Of a DNA stretch of 18,370 nucleotides, positions 1 to 7,052 are shown in pieces (position 1 is the stretch's first letter; every line of letters starts with the position of its first letter). The DNA comes from Caulobacter sp. CCH9-E1 (GTDB lineage Bacteria > Pseudomonadota > Alphaproteobacteria > Caulobacterales > Caulobacteraceae). The DNA is taken from positions 1 to 18,370 of the forward strand of contig NZ_LSJA01000024.1 in the NCBI RefSeq assembly GCF_001556515.1, written 5' to 3'. The position numbers were made by a program, and so were the translations under genes. The notes under the pieces are model-generated. The model was given only the letters and a program-made list of their open reading frames with translations. It did no database searches and was not told the DNA's origin.

Positions 1-2
1 CG

Positions 3-47
3 AGATGGAACGCAGAGCGGCTTAACCCCGTCCACTTTTTCGGGGGA
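3..47 (+). other. Probable end of the N-terminal half of the first TBDR, in another frame
   Basis: Codons starting at position 3 are open from the window edge to a TGA at 66-68. Up to the G5 run at 42-46 they read RWNAERLNPVHFFGG. The downstream receptor frame (codons starting at 59) has a TAA at 23-25, so it cannot carry the missing plug half. Adding one G to the G5 run would join the two frames into FFGGKITSMDVTGVT, which runs smoothly into the receptor. The join is seen in the sequence; that it reflects an ancestral intact gene is inference. Either a real frameshift or a homopolymer sequencing error fits. Confidence 0.5.
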
Positions 48-58
48 AGATCACCTCG

Positions 59-1720
59 ATGGACGTGACCGGCGTTACGTTCGGCAGCGAGCATCGCCGC
101 TCGCTGAACAAGAACCGCTTCAACCAGCTGGCCCTGACCGGCAAGTGGGACGCGACCGAACATCTGACAATCGACGGGCATGTCGGCTACGAGAAGTCGA
201 CCTACAAGACGCCCTACGACGACAAGCTCTACATGCGCGCCAAGGGCAATCTGGTCGCCGAATACGGCTCGGACGGCCGTTCGGCCTCGTTCCAGTATCC
301 GAATTGGGACCCGGCTAACGCCGCCAACTACGCGATGGACTCGTTCTATTATCGCGGTTTCCAGAACCAGTCGAAGCTGCGTGAAGGCGTGCTGAACGCG
401 CGCTATGAACTGAACGATCAGTGGACCCTGCGCGCCGGGGTCGCCTATCACCGCTTCAGCCAGGGCGGCATCGACATCTTCTACGATGACAACGTCAACG
501 GCACCCGCTCCAAGACCCGCGGAACCTCGGTGGGCGACATCACCTCGGTCTTCACCAACGAGTTCGGTTCGTGGCTGATCGGCGACTACGACAAGGCCTT
601 CGCCAAGTATAAGGAATATCACCGGTTCGGCCCGAACAAGGACGGCACCGGCGGCGCCCTGCAGGACATCGAGAACGTCTACGAGACGACCGAGACCACG
701 ACGTCGGGCTTCGTCCAGGCCGACTGGGACACCCAGCTGATGGGCAAGCGCTTCCGCGGCAACATCGGCCTGCGCGGCTACGACACCGACACCCGCAGCA
801 CCGGCTGGATCCAGGGCGACAACTACGCCTATCTGGGCACCGCCGACGTGAAGGGCGGCTATTCGGGCGTCCTGCCAACCCTGAACACCGTGCTGGAGCT
901 GACGCCGGAGGTGCAGGTGCGCTTCTCGGCCACCCAGAACCTGAACCGTCCGGGCCTGGGCTCGATGGCGGCCAAGGGCTCGGCCGACTACGTGCTGACC
1001 GAGAGCGGCCAGATTAGCAAGATCACGGGCTCGCGCGGCAACCCGAACCTGATGCCGTACAAGGACGACACGCTGGACGTGGCCGTCGAGTACTACTTCG
1101 GCAACACCGGCATGCTGTCGGCCAGCGTGTTCCAGAAGAGCATCAAGAACTACATCGACACGCGCCGGCTTGAGAAAGTCCCGTACAGCCAGACGGGTCT
1201 GCCGCTGTCGCTCGTTCCGGGCGCCACGGCCAACACGATCGTGGACGAGTTCTCGATGCCGGTGAACATCCCCGGCAAGACCAAGCTGACCGGCGTCGAA
1301 CTGGCCGGCCAGGCCCAGTTCACCTTCCTGCCGGCGCCGTTCGACAACATGGGCGTGGTGGCCAACTACACCTATGTCGACGCCGACAAGGACCTGACCG
1401 GTATCTCCAAGACCAGCTACAACGCCACGCTCTACTACGAGACCGATCGTTGGGGCGTTCGCGGGTCGTTGAACCACCGTACGCGTTGGTACACCGGCCT
1501 CAACAGCTCGCCCATGAGCGCCAGCACCCGCGGTTTCGAGGGCGGCACCTATATCGACGCCGCCGCCTTCTACAACTTCAGCGACAGGCTGCAGATCTCG
1601 CTGGATGCGGTCAATATAACCAACCAGAAGGACACGCAGTTCTGGGGCCAGAACCGCTACCTCTATAACCAGAACCAGAGTGGTTCGACCTACATGCTGG
1701 GTCTGAGCTACAAGTTCTAA
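59..1720 (+). CDS. TonB-dependent receptor, C-terminal beta-barrel part (5' end broken or frameshifted)
   Basis: This 553-residue reading frame has the alternating aromatic/polar pattern of an outer-membrane barrel and ends in MLGLSYKF, with the terminal Phe typical of barrel insertion signals. Segments such as SEHRRSLNKNRFNQLALTGKW, RGNPNLMPYKDDTLDVAVEYYF (near residues 333-354) and LDAVNITNQKD match TBDRs of the Xanthomonas/Caulobacter class (TIGR01782). Family members are about 900 residues with signal peptide, TonB box and plug; none of these lie in this frame. The ATG at 59 is only the first available start and has no ribosome binding site, so it is probably not a genuine start. The other TBDR in the window (13385-16144) shows a similar barrel motif, GNPNLKPTFAEQWEVGLEKY. 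The ligand is unknown; the next genes suggest a link to phosphonate or sulfated material. Family assignment is sure; intactness is doubtful. Confidence 0.85.
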   Translation: MDVTGVTFGSEHRRSLNKNRFNQLALTGKWDATEHLTIDGHVGYEKSTYKTPYDDKLYMRAKGNLVAEYGSDGRSASFQYPNWDPANAANYAMDSFYYRGFQNQSKLREGVLNARYELNDQWTLRAGVAYHRFSQGGIDIFYDDNVNGTRSKTRGTSVGDITSVFTNEFGSWLIGDYDKAFAKYKEYHRFGPNKDGTGGALQDIENVYETTETTTSGFVQADWDTQLMGKRFRGNIGLRGYDTDTRSTGWIQGDNYAYLGTADVKGGYSGVLPTLNTVLELTPEVQVRFSATQNLNRPGLGSMAAKGSADYVLTESGQISKITGSRGNPNLMPYKDDTLDVAVEYYFGNTGMLSASVFQKSIKNYIDTRRLEKVPYSQTGLPLSLVPGATANTIVDEFSMPVNIPGKTKLTGVELAGQAQFTFLPAPFDNMGVVANYTYVDADKDLTGISKTSYNATLYYETDRWGVRGSLNHRTRWYTGLNSSPMSASTRGFEGGTYIDAAAFYNFSDRLQISLDAVNITNQKDTQFWGQNRYLYNQNQSGSTYMLGLSYKF

Positions 1721-1730
1721 GCAAACGCTG

Positions 1731-1766
1731 ACGGCGCCTCGCTTATCGAGCGGGGCGCCGTTCTTC
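1731..1766 (+). terminator. Hairpin between the TBDR and the sulfotransferase operon (terminator or attenuator)
   Basis: ACGGCGCC (1731-1738) pairs perfectly with GGCGCCGT (1754-1761). A T-G wobble and CGCT/AGCG extend this to a 13-bp stem with a 5-nt loop (1744-1748), followed by a short pyrimidine tail, TTCTTC (1761-1766). The hairpin starts 10 nt after the receptor stop, and only 15 nt separate its tail from the ATG at 1782. There is no room for a promoter after it, so the downstream operon must be fed by read-through or by a promoter inside the receptor gene or hairpin region. Confidence 0.7.
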
Positions 1767-1781
1767 GTCTATCCGGAAACT

Positions 1782-2420
1782 ATGATCGTCTCTCATCGCC
1801 ACCGCTTCATCTTCGCCGCGGTCCCAAAGACAGGCACGCACGCCGTCCGCCAGGCCTTGCGCGAGCGAATGGGCGACGAGGACGTCGAGCAGGTCGGCTT
1901 GTTCGTGAACAAGCGCTTCCCCTGGGCCGATCTCGCGGCGATCCAGCACGGGCACCTGTCCCTGCGCCAGGTGCGGCCTTATCTCGGCGAAGAGGCCTTC
2001 GCCGCCTATTTCAAGTTCGCCTTCGTGCGCAATCCGTTCGATCGCTTCGTCTCGTATTGCGCCTTCATGCTGCGCGGCGGCGACGTGTTTCAACGGCAGC
2101 CGCGCGAGGCCATGCGCCATTTCCTGTTCGTGGACCCGCCGGAAGGCCACATCCTGTTCCAGCCCCAGGCCTGGCTGTTGGTCGACGACGACGGCGAGAC
2201 GCTGCTCGCCGATCAGGTGGGACGGGTCGAGGACATGCAAGGCTCCTACGACGCGATCTGCGCGCGCATCGGCGTCGCGCCGCGTCCGCTGGATCGGGTC
2301 AACAGCACCTCGCACCAGGACTATCGCGCCTATTATGACCGCGCGCTGATTGACGGCGTCGCCAAGCGTTACGCCCAGGACCTCGAGCTCTTCGGCTACG
2401 ACTTCGAGGGCGCGCGATGA
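1782..2420 (+). CDS. Sulfotransferase family protein (small, Sulfotransfer_2-like)
   Basis: The 212-residue protein probably transfers sulfate from PAPS to a hydroxyl or sugar acceptor. Visible motifs are the 5'-phosphosulfate loop PKTGTH (residues 15-20), the 3'-phosphate binding segment FVRNPFDRFVSY (81-92, with R83 and S91), and QHGHLSL (55-61), where a conserved His usually sits in this family. There is no signal peptide or membrane segment, so it is cytoplasmic. The start ATG is preceded by a weak GGA at 1775-1777. Its stop overlaps the next start in an ATGA, so it is translationally coupled to a 2OG oxygenase. The acceptor cannot be read from the sequence. It is shorter and of a different subfamily than the TPR-sulfotransferase two genes downstream, so the two are not a recent duplication. 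Confidence 0.82.
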   Translation: MIVSHRHRFIFAAVPKTGTHAVRQALRERMGDEDVEQVGLFVNKRFPWADLAAIQHGHLSLRQVRPYLGEEAFAAYFKFAFVRNPFDRFVSYCAFMLRGGDVFQRQPREAMRHFLFVDPPEGHILFQPQAWLLVDDDGETLLADQVGRVEDMQGSYDAICARIGVAPRPLDRVNSTSHQDYRAYYDRALIDGVAKRYAQDLELFGYDFEGAR

Positions 2421-3040
2421 GCGGCGCGCGGCTCGAGCTGACGGCCAACCCGCGCAAGACGAGGGCGGTGCGCCGCCTCGGCCCGGTCGATGTCGCCGCC
2501 CTGCGGGCCGCCGTGCTGGCGATCCCCGAGGCGATCTGGGACGCCGAGAACGCGGCCAAGCCCAACAAGTTCGAGGTGCTGGACACAACCCGGCACATTG
2601 TCTTCCGCTTCGTCGACAGTCCGCGCGACTGGCGCGGTTCGCACGACCGCCCCGCCTGGGCGGCCTGGCGGGATCGGCTGGAGCCGGTGTTGGCCCAAGC
2701 GGTTCGCGACTACGGCTACGCCCGCGGCGTGTTTCCGCGCGTGATGCTGGCGCGGATGCCGGCCGGCGGTGTGATCCATCCGCATATCGACGCCAATCCG
2801 GCCGCCAAGTGGCCGCACAAGATCCACGTGCCGCTAACGACCAATTCCGATGTGATCTCGTTCTTCGGCGGCGCCGAGCATCACTTCCCGGTGGGCGAGG
2901 CGGTCGAAGTCGACAACCTCGGCCCCCATTGGGTGCGCAACGCGGGCGGTACGGACCGCATCCACCTGATCTTCGAATATTTCGACCCGGACCAGCCTGA
3001 CCCGGCGTGGCTGGCGCCGCTCCTGAGCGCGACGTCGTGA
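2417..3040 (+). CDS. Aspartyl/asparaginyl beta-hydroxylase-like 2OG-Fe(II) oxygenase (first copy)
   Basis: The 207-residue protein has a jelly-roll 2-oxoglutarate/Fe(II) oxygenase core of the AspH family (PF05118-like). The iron triad is readable as H123-x-D125 in HPHIDANPAAKWPHKIHVPL and the distal H171 in NLGPHWVRNAG. R181 in DRIHLIFEYFD is the likely 2-oxoglutarate anchor. The protein is probably cytoplasmic, with no export signal. The ATG at 2417 overlaps the sulfotransferase stop (ATGA), and its own TGA overlaps a GTG start at 3037. Bacterial members hydroxylate Asp/Asn side chains or free amino acids (for example proline hydroxylases); the substrate here is unknown. Its position between two sulfotransferases suggests it may create the hydroxyl group that is then sulfated; that is inference. 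All catalytic residues are present. Confidence 0.8.
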   Translation: MSGARLELTANPRKTRAVRRLGPVDVAALRAAVLAIPEAIWDAENAAKPNKFEVLDTTRHIVFRFVDSPRDWRGSHDRPAWAAWRDRLEPVLAQAVRDYGYARGVFPRVMLARMPAGGVIHPHIDANPAAKWPHKIHVPLTTNSDVISFFGGAEHHFPVGEAVEVDNLGPHWVRNAGGTDRIHLIFEYFDPDQPDPAWLAPLLSATS

Positions 3041-4953
3041 ACGGTTCCGAGGCGCGAGACGAGCGAGAAGCCCTGCTGCGCGAAGCCCGGACGCTGCGCG
3101 AACAGCGACGCGTCACCGAAGCGCTGACCTCGCTTGAGCGCTTGCGGGAAGACCATCCGCGCTTCAGCCGGCTTCATCAGGAGCGTGCGCAGTGCCTGAT
3201 CGCCTTGGGAGAGGGGCCGGCCGCGATCGCCGCCCTGCGTGAGGCCGTGGCGCTAAATCCCACGCTCCCCGCCTGCTGGGACATGTTGGAACAGCTGCAT
3301 CGCCTGCGGGGAGAGGAGGGCGATGCCAGCGTCGCGGCTCGGAATCTAGCGGTTCTCAAGCAGCTTCCGCCCGCGATCGTGGCGGCTCAGAGCCTGCTGG
3401 CCGACGGCGATCTCGAGCCCGCCGAGGAGATCCTGCGCGCCCACCTGCACACGGCTGGCGAGAGCGTTGGCGCGCTCCGCCTCCTGGCTCGCATCCGGCT
3501 GGAAGGCGGGGCCGCGGACGAGGCCGAGGTCCTGCTGGCCGCGATCCTGGAGCGCGCGCCGGACTATCGCGAGGCGCGTTTCGACTACGCCATGGCGCTG
3601 CTGCAGGGCCAGAAGCATCGGGCGGCGCGCCAGCAGGCCGAGCGACTGCTGAAAGACGCGCCAGACGCTCGCGACGTCCTGAAGCTGTACGGCGCGGCCT
3701 GCCTAGGCCTTGGCGATTTCGAACCGGTGATCGACCTCGACGCGCGGCTCCTGGCCGGACCATGCGAGTCCGCCGAGGAGGTCGCCGACCTGCGCCTGTG
3801 GCGCGCCAACGCCCTGAAGGCCATGGGACGCGGCGTCGAAGCCGTCGCCGATTATCGCGCCGCCCTGTCGGCCTGTCCGGATCATGGCGTAGCATGGTTC
3901 AGCCTGGCGAACCTCAAGACCCATGCGTTCGACGACAACGACATCACGCGCATGCGCGCCGCCGAGGCCCGGCCCGGCCTGCAGGACATGGATCGCGTCT
4001 ATCTGCGCTTCGCCCTTGGAAAGGCGCTCGAGGATCAAGCCGACTATGCCGCCTCCTGGGGGTTCTACGCGCGCGGCAACGCCCTAAGGCGGACATCGAG
4101 CCGCTACAGGACGGATGTCGCCGAACGTTTCGCGGAGCGTCTGAAGCAGACCATGACCGCCGAGGCGTTCGCGAAGCGAGCGGGGTGGGGGACGGACAGT
4201 TCAGCACCGATCTTCGTTCTGGGGCTTCCGCGCTCGGGCTCGACCCTGATCGAACAGATCCTAGCGTCGCACGCCCAGGTCGAGGGCACGCACGAGCTGA
4301 CCGAAATCGGCCGATACGTCGGCGAGCTGTGCGGGCGAGACCCCGATTGCGGCCTGCCCGAAAACCCCGCCGCGCTTCTCGACCTGACGGCCGCGCAAGC
4401 CCGCGCTCTGGGCGAACGGTTCCTGGGCGAGACGCGCGCCTATCGGCGGCTGGGGCGGCCATTCTTCATCGACAAGATGCCCAACAACTTCTGGCACATT
4501 GGCCTGATCCAGCTGATCCTGCCGCGCGCCACGATCGTCGATGTGCGGCGTGAGCCGATGGCCTGCTGCTTCAGCAACTTCAAGCAGCTGTTCGGGACGA
4601 CGAACCAGGAATTCACCTACAGCCTGGAAGACATCGCCGGCTATTATCGGATCTATCTCGACCTGATGCGGCATTGGGAGGCCGTGCTGCCTGGACGCGT
4701 GCTCAGGGTGCGGTACGAGGACGTGGTCGACGATCTGGAAGGCGCCACGCGTCGCATGCTGGACCATATGGGCCTGCCCTTCGAGCCGTCGTGCCTGCGC
4801 TTCCATGAGACCCGGCGCGGCATCCGGACGCCCAGTTCCGAGCAGGTGCGCCAGCCGATCGGGCGTGACGGCCTTGAGCAATGGAAGCGCTACGCGCCCT
4901 GGCTTGCGTCGCTACGCACGGCGTTGGGCGATGTGCTGACGGAGACGGCCTGA
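3037..4953 (+). CDS. TPR-repeat sulfotransferase (tyrosylprotein-sulfotransferase-like)
   Basis: Residues 1 to about 370 are alpha-helical tetratricopeptide-like repeats, for example ALGEGPAAIAALREAVALNP. The rest is a Sulfotransfer_3-type PAPS domain. It shows LGLPRSGSTLIEQIL with the phosphosulfate loop PRSGST at 398-403, GTHELTEI as the likely catalytic-acid region, FIDKMPNNFWHIGLI, and the 3'-phosphate segment DVRREPMACCFSNF (502-515). TPR plus this domain order is common in proteobacteria, and the catalytic part resembles tyrosylprotein sulfotransferases; TPRs usually bind proteins or peptides. I prefer the GTG at 3037 because it gives a GTGA overlap with the preceding stop, like the ATGA one gene earlier. 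A GTG at 3007 would add ten residues. It lies one nucleotide upstream of the next gene. The substrate is not known; a protein acceptor is inferred from the TPRs. Confidence 0.85.
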   Translation: MNGSEARDEREALLREARTLREQRRVTEALTSLERLREDHPRFSRLHQERAQCLIALGEGPAAIAALREAVALNPTLPACWDMLEQLHRLRGEEGDASVAARNLAVLKQLPPAIVAAQSLLADGDLEPAEEILRAHLHTAGESVGALRLLARIRLEGGAADEAEVLLAAILERAPDYREARFDYAMALLQGQKHRAARQQAERLLKDAPDARDVLKLYGAACLGLGDFEPVIDLDARLLAGPCESAEEVADLRLWRANALKAMGRGVEAVADYRAALSACPDHGVAWFSLANLKTHAFDDNDITRMRAAEARPGLQDMDRVYLRFALGKALEDQADYAASWGFYARGNALRRTSSRYRTDVAERFAERLKQTMTAEAFAKRAGWGTDSSAPIFVLGLPRSGSTLIEQILASHAQVEGTHELTEIGRYVGELCGRDPDCGLPENPAALLDLTAAQARALGERFLGETRAYRRLGRPFFIDKMPNNFWHIGLIQLILPRATIVDVRREPMACCFSNFKQLFGTTNQEFTYSLEDIAGYYRIYLDLMRHWEAVLPGRVLRVRYEDVVDDLEGATRRMLDHMGLPFEPSCLRFHETRRGIRTPSSEQVRQPIGRDGLEQWKRYAPWLASLRTALGDVLTETA

Positions 4954-4954
4954 C

Positions 4955-5905
4955 ATGCGTCTTTCGAGACCCTTCTTCCAGCTGCCGCTGCTGTTTGACG
5001 TCTCCCGGCTCCAGGCGGAGGTCGCCGGCTTGCCGCCCGAGGCCTGGGTCTCCCATCCGGACCAGGTGCCCGGAAACAGCGCGGTCCGGCTGATCACCGC
5101 GGGCGGGGGCGACAACGACGGCGTGCAAGGGCGCATGGCGCCGACGCCGTGGCTCGAGGCCATGCCCTATCTGAAACAGGCCCTGGCGGGATTTGGCGTG
5201 GTCTGGAGCCGCTCGCGGCTGATGCGCCTGGCGCCGGGCGCGGGCGTGCCCGAGCACGCCGACATCAACTATCACTGGCACACCCGCGTGCGGCTGCACA
5301 TTCCTGTGCTCACGTGGCCGGAGGTGCGCTTTCACTGTGATGGCGAAGCCGTGCACATGGGCGCCGGCGAGGCCTGGGTTTTCGACAACTGGCGGCGTCA
5401 CCACGTCGAGAACAACGCCGCCGGCGAGCGGATCCATCTAGTCGCCGACACGACCGGCACGGCGGCGTTCTGGCGGTTCGTGCATGCGCCGGCGCCGCCG
5501 CGAGACCAATGGCGCTCGGTGAACTGGGATCCGACCGCCGATCATCCGCTGCTGACCGAACTGAACCAGCGCTCGCCGATCATGCCGGCGGCGGAGGTCC
5601 AGTGGCTGTTGGACGACCTGCGGGACGAGCTGACCGTGTCGAGCGACAGTCCCGAAGCGCGTGCGCGGGCGGCGCGGTTCATCCAGGTGCTGGAGAGTTT
5701 CGCGTTCGATTGGCGGCAACTGTGCGCGCTGCATGGCCTCGGCGGCGGGGCGGCTCCGGCGTTCCGCCATCTCGCCGGAGCGCTTGGCGAGGCCGTGCGC
5801 CCCCTGGCGGAGGGCTTAGTGATGCGCACCAACGGCGCCGGCGCGCTGCTGGTGCTGGAGAAGCGTGTGTTGCAGCATCTCGTCGCCGAAGATGCTGCGC
5901 GGTGA
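4955..5905 (+). CDS. Aspartyl/asparaginyl beta-hydroxylase-like 2OG-Fe(II) oxygenase (second copy)
   Basis: This 316-residue protein has the same oxygenase core as the gene at 2417. H101-x-D103 lies in PEHADINYHWHTRVRLHIPV, the distal H150 in NWRRHHVENNAAGERIHLV, and R159 is the likely 2-oxoglutarate anchor. After about residue 166 comes a C-terminal extension of some 150 residues, largely helical by composition, that I do not recognise. The two oxygenases share the pattern HIPV-T and GEA--fDN---H-V-N----RIHL but little else, so they are distinct subfamilies. The start ATG is one base after the TPR-sulfotransferase stop, with a GGAG about 10 nt upstream. The stop overlaps the Shine-Dalgarno of the next gene. 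It is probably cytoplasmic. Together with the TPR-sulfotransferase it repeats the sulfotransferase-then-oxygenase order of the first pair. Confidence 0.8.
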   Translation: MRLSRPFFQLPLLFDVSRLQAEVAGLPPEAWVSHPDQVPGNSAVRLITAGGGDNDGVQGRMAPTPWLEAMPYLKQALAGFGVVWSRSRLMRLAPGAGVPEHADINYHWHTRVRLHIPVLTWPEVRFHCDGEAVHMGAGEAWVFDNWRRHHVENNAAGERIHLVADTTGTAAFWRFVHAPAPPRDQWRSVNWDPTADHPLLTELNQRSPIMPAAEVQWLLDDLRDELTVSSDSPEARARAARFIQVLESFAFDWRQLCALHGLGGGAAPAFRHLAGALGEAVRPLAEGLVMRTNGAGALLVLEKRVLQHLVAEDAAR

Positions 5906-5912
5906 GGGAAGG
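5904..5912 (+). promoter_or_regulatory. Ribosome binding site that decides a TTG start
   Basis: GAGGGAAGG is a strong Shine-Dalgarno sequence six nucleotides before the TTG at 5919. It overlaps the TGA (5903-5905) of the preceding oxygenase. It favours TTG 5919 over the in-frame ATGs at 5865 and 5892, which lie inside the upstream gene and give a tail not seen in the family. Confidence 0.7.
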
Positions 5913-5918
5913 TTCGTC

Positions 5919-7052
5919 TTGAAGCAGGGTTTTGATCTGGCCGTGGTGGGCGCTGGCATTGTCGGCCTGGCCCACGCCTTGGCCGCCGCGCGGTTGGGCA
6001 AGCGTGTGGTTGTCGTCGACCGCGACGCCCAGGCCAATGGCGCCTCGGTTCGCAACTTCGGTTTCGTGACCGTCACGGGCCAGGAGCGAGGCGCGGTCTG
6101 GAGCCATGCGCGTCGCTCGGCGGAGGTGTGGCGCGAGGTCGGCGAGGCGGCGGGTATCGATGTTCTCCAGCGCGGCCTGACGATGATCGCCCGGCGCCCC
6201 GAAGCCGAGGCCGTACTCAAGGCCTTCCTGGAAACCGAGATGGCCGAGGGCTGCGCCTGGCGCGACGTCGACGCGCTCGCCGATCGCCTCCCGACGCGGG
6301 GCCAAGTGCTGGGCGGGTTGACCAGCAGCGTCGATCTACGCGTGGAGTCGCGCACCGCCATCCCGCGCCTGGCGGCTTGGCTCGAGGCCGCGCATGGCGT
6401 CACCTTCCTGCGGGGCGTGTCGGTTCGCGGCGTCGAGACCGGGCGGCTGGAGACCTCCGCCGGCGTTGTCACGGCCGACGCCATCGTGGTCTGCCCGGGC
6501 GATGATCTCGCGACCCTGTTTCCGGACAGCTTCGCTCGCGCGGGCGTGACCCGCTGCAAGCTGCAGATGCTGCGCCTGGCTGATCCGGGCTGGCGGCTGC
6601 CGGCGCCGGTCATGTCCGACCTCGGCCTGGTCCGCTATCTCGGCTACGCCGCCTTGCCGGAGGCGAAGGCCTTGCGCGCCCGGCTCGAAGCCGAACAGCC
6701 CGCGCATCTGGAGCATGGCGTCCACCTGATCGTCGTGCAAAGCGCCGATGGATCGCTGGTGGTTGGCGACAGCCATCACTATGCGCCGACGCCCGATCCT
6801 TTCGCCCGCGACGATGTCGACGCCCTGATCCTGGACGAGTTCGCGCAAGTGTTCGGACAGGCGCCGCCCCCTGTGATCGAGCGCTGGATCGGCACCTACG
6901 CATCGGCCTCAGGACACAGCCTGGTCGAGACGCCCGCGCCGGGCGTGCGCCTGGCCGTGGTGACGGGCGGCACCGGCGCGTCGACCGCGTTCGGCCTCGC
7001 CGAAACCGTCATCGCCGATCTGCTGGACTTGCCCCAAGGAGCCTTCGCGTGA
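5919..7052 (+). CDS. FAD-dependent amine oxidase of phosphonate clusters (TIGR03364-like, DAO fold)
   Basis: From the TTG at 5919 the protein is 377 residues. It opens with a Rossmann dinucleotide motif, LAVVGAGIVGLAHALA (GxGxxG at 11-16), and VVVVDRDAQANGASVRNFGF, the RNFG signature of this subgroup. Near the C-terminus, VTGGTGASTAFGLAE closes the FAD site. D-amino-acid-oxidase-like enzymes of this clade are found beside phosphonatases. Their proposed role, supported as I recall by work on Pbf-type enzymes, is oxidative removal of the amino group from 2-aminoethylphosphonate or its N-methyl or hydroxy derivatives, giving a phosphonoaldehyde. Here the gene overlaps phnX by a GTGA, so its product very likely feeds PhnX. 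No PhnW transaminase is present in the window, so this enzyme may replace it. Family is confident; exact substrate is not. Confidence 0.85.
   Translation: MKQGFDLAVVGAGIVGLAHALAAARLGKRVVVVDRDAQANGASVRNFGFVTVTGQERGAVWSHARRSAEVWREVGEAAGIDVLQRGLTMIARRPEAEAVLKAFLETEMAEGCAWRDVDALADRLPTRGQVLGGLTSSVDLRVESRTAIPRLAAWLEAAHGVTFLRGVSVRGVETGRLETSAGVVTADAIVVCPGDDLATLFPDSFARAGVTRCKLQMLRLADPGWRLPAPVMSDLGLVRYLGYAALPEAKALRARLEAEQPAHLEHGVHLIVVQSADGSLVVGDSHHYAPTPDPFARDDVDALILDEFAQVFGQAPPPVIERWIGTYASASGHSLVETPAPGVRLAVVTGGTGASTAFGLAETVIADLLDLPQGAFA
7036..7041 (+). promoter_or_regulatory. Ribosome binding site of phnX
   Basis: AAGGAG lies seven nucleotides before the GTG at 7049, inside the end of the FAD oxidase gene. 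It fixes the phnX start and supports translation coupled to the oxidase. Confidence 0.75.

Noticed and set aside
3007..3036. GTG start at 3007 for the TPR-sulfotransferase
   Set aside because: It adds ten residues lacking a ribosome binding site and overlaps the previous gene by 34 bases. The GTGA overlap at 3037 matches the style of the neighbouring junctions.
1743..3116. 457-codon minus-strand open frame over the sulfotransferase and first oxygenase
   Set aside because: It is Arg/Pro/Ser-rich shadow sequence; the opposite strand carries two genes with complete catalytic motifs.
5865..5918. ATG starts at 5865 or 5892 for the FAD oxidase
   Set aside because: Both lie inside the preceding gene and add an unrelated Cys/Ser-rich or basic tail. 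The TTG at 5919 has a strong Shine-Dalgarno and places the FAD motif at the usual distance from the N-terminus.
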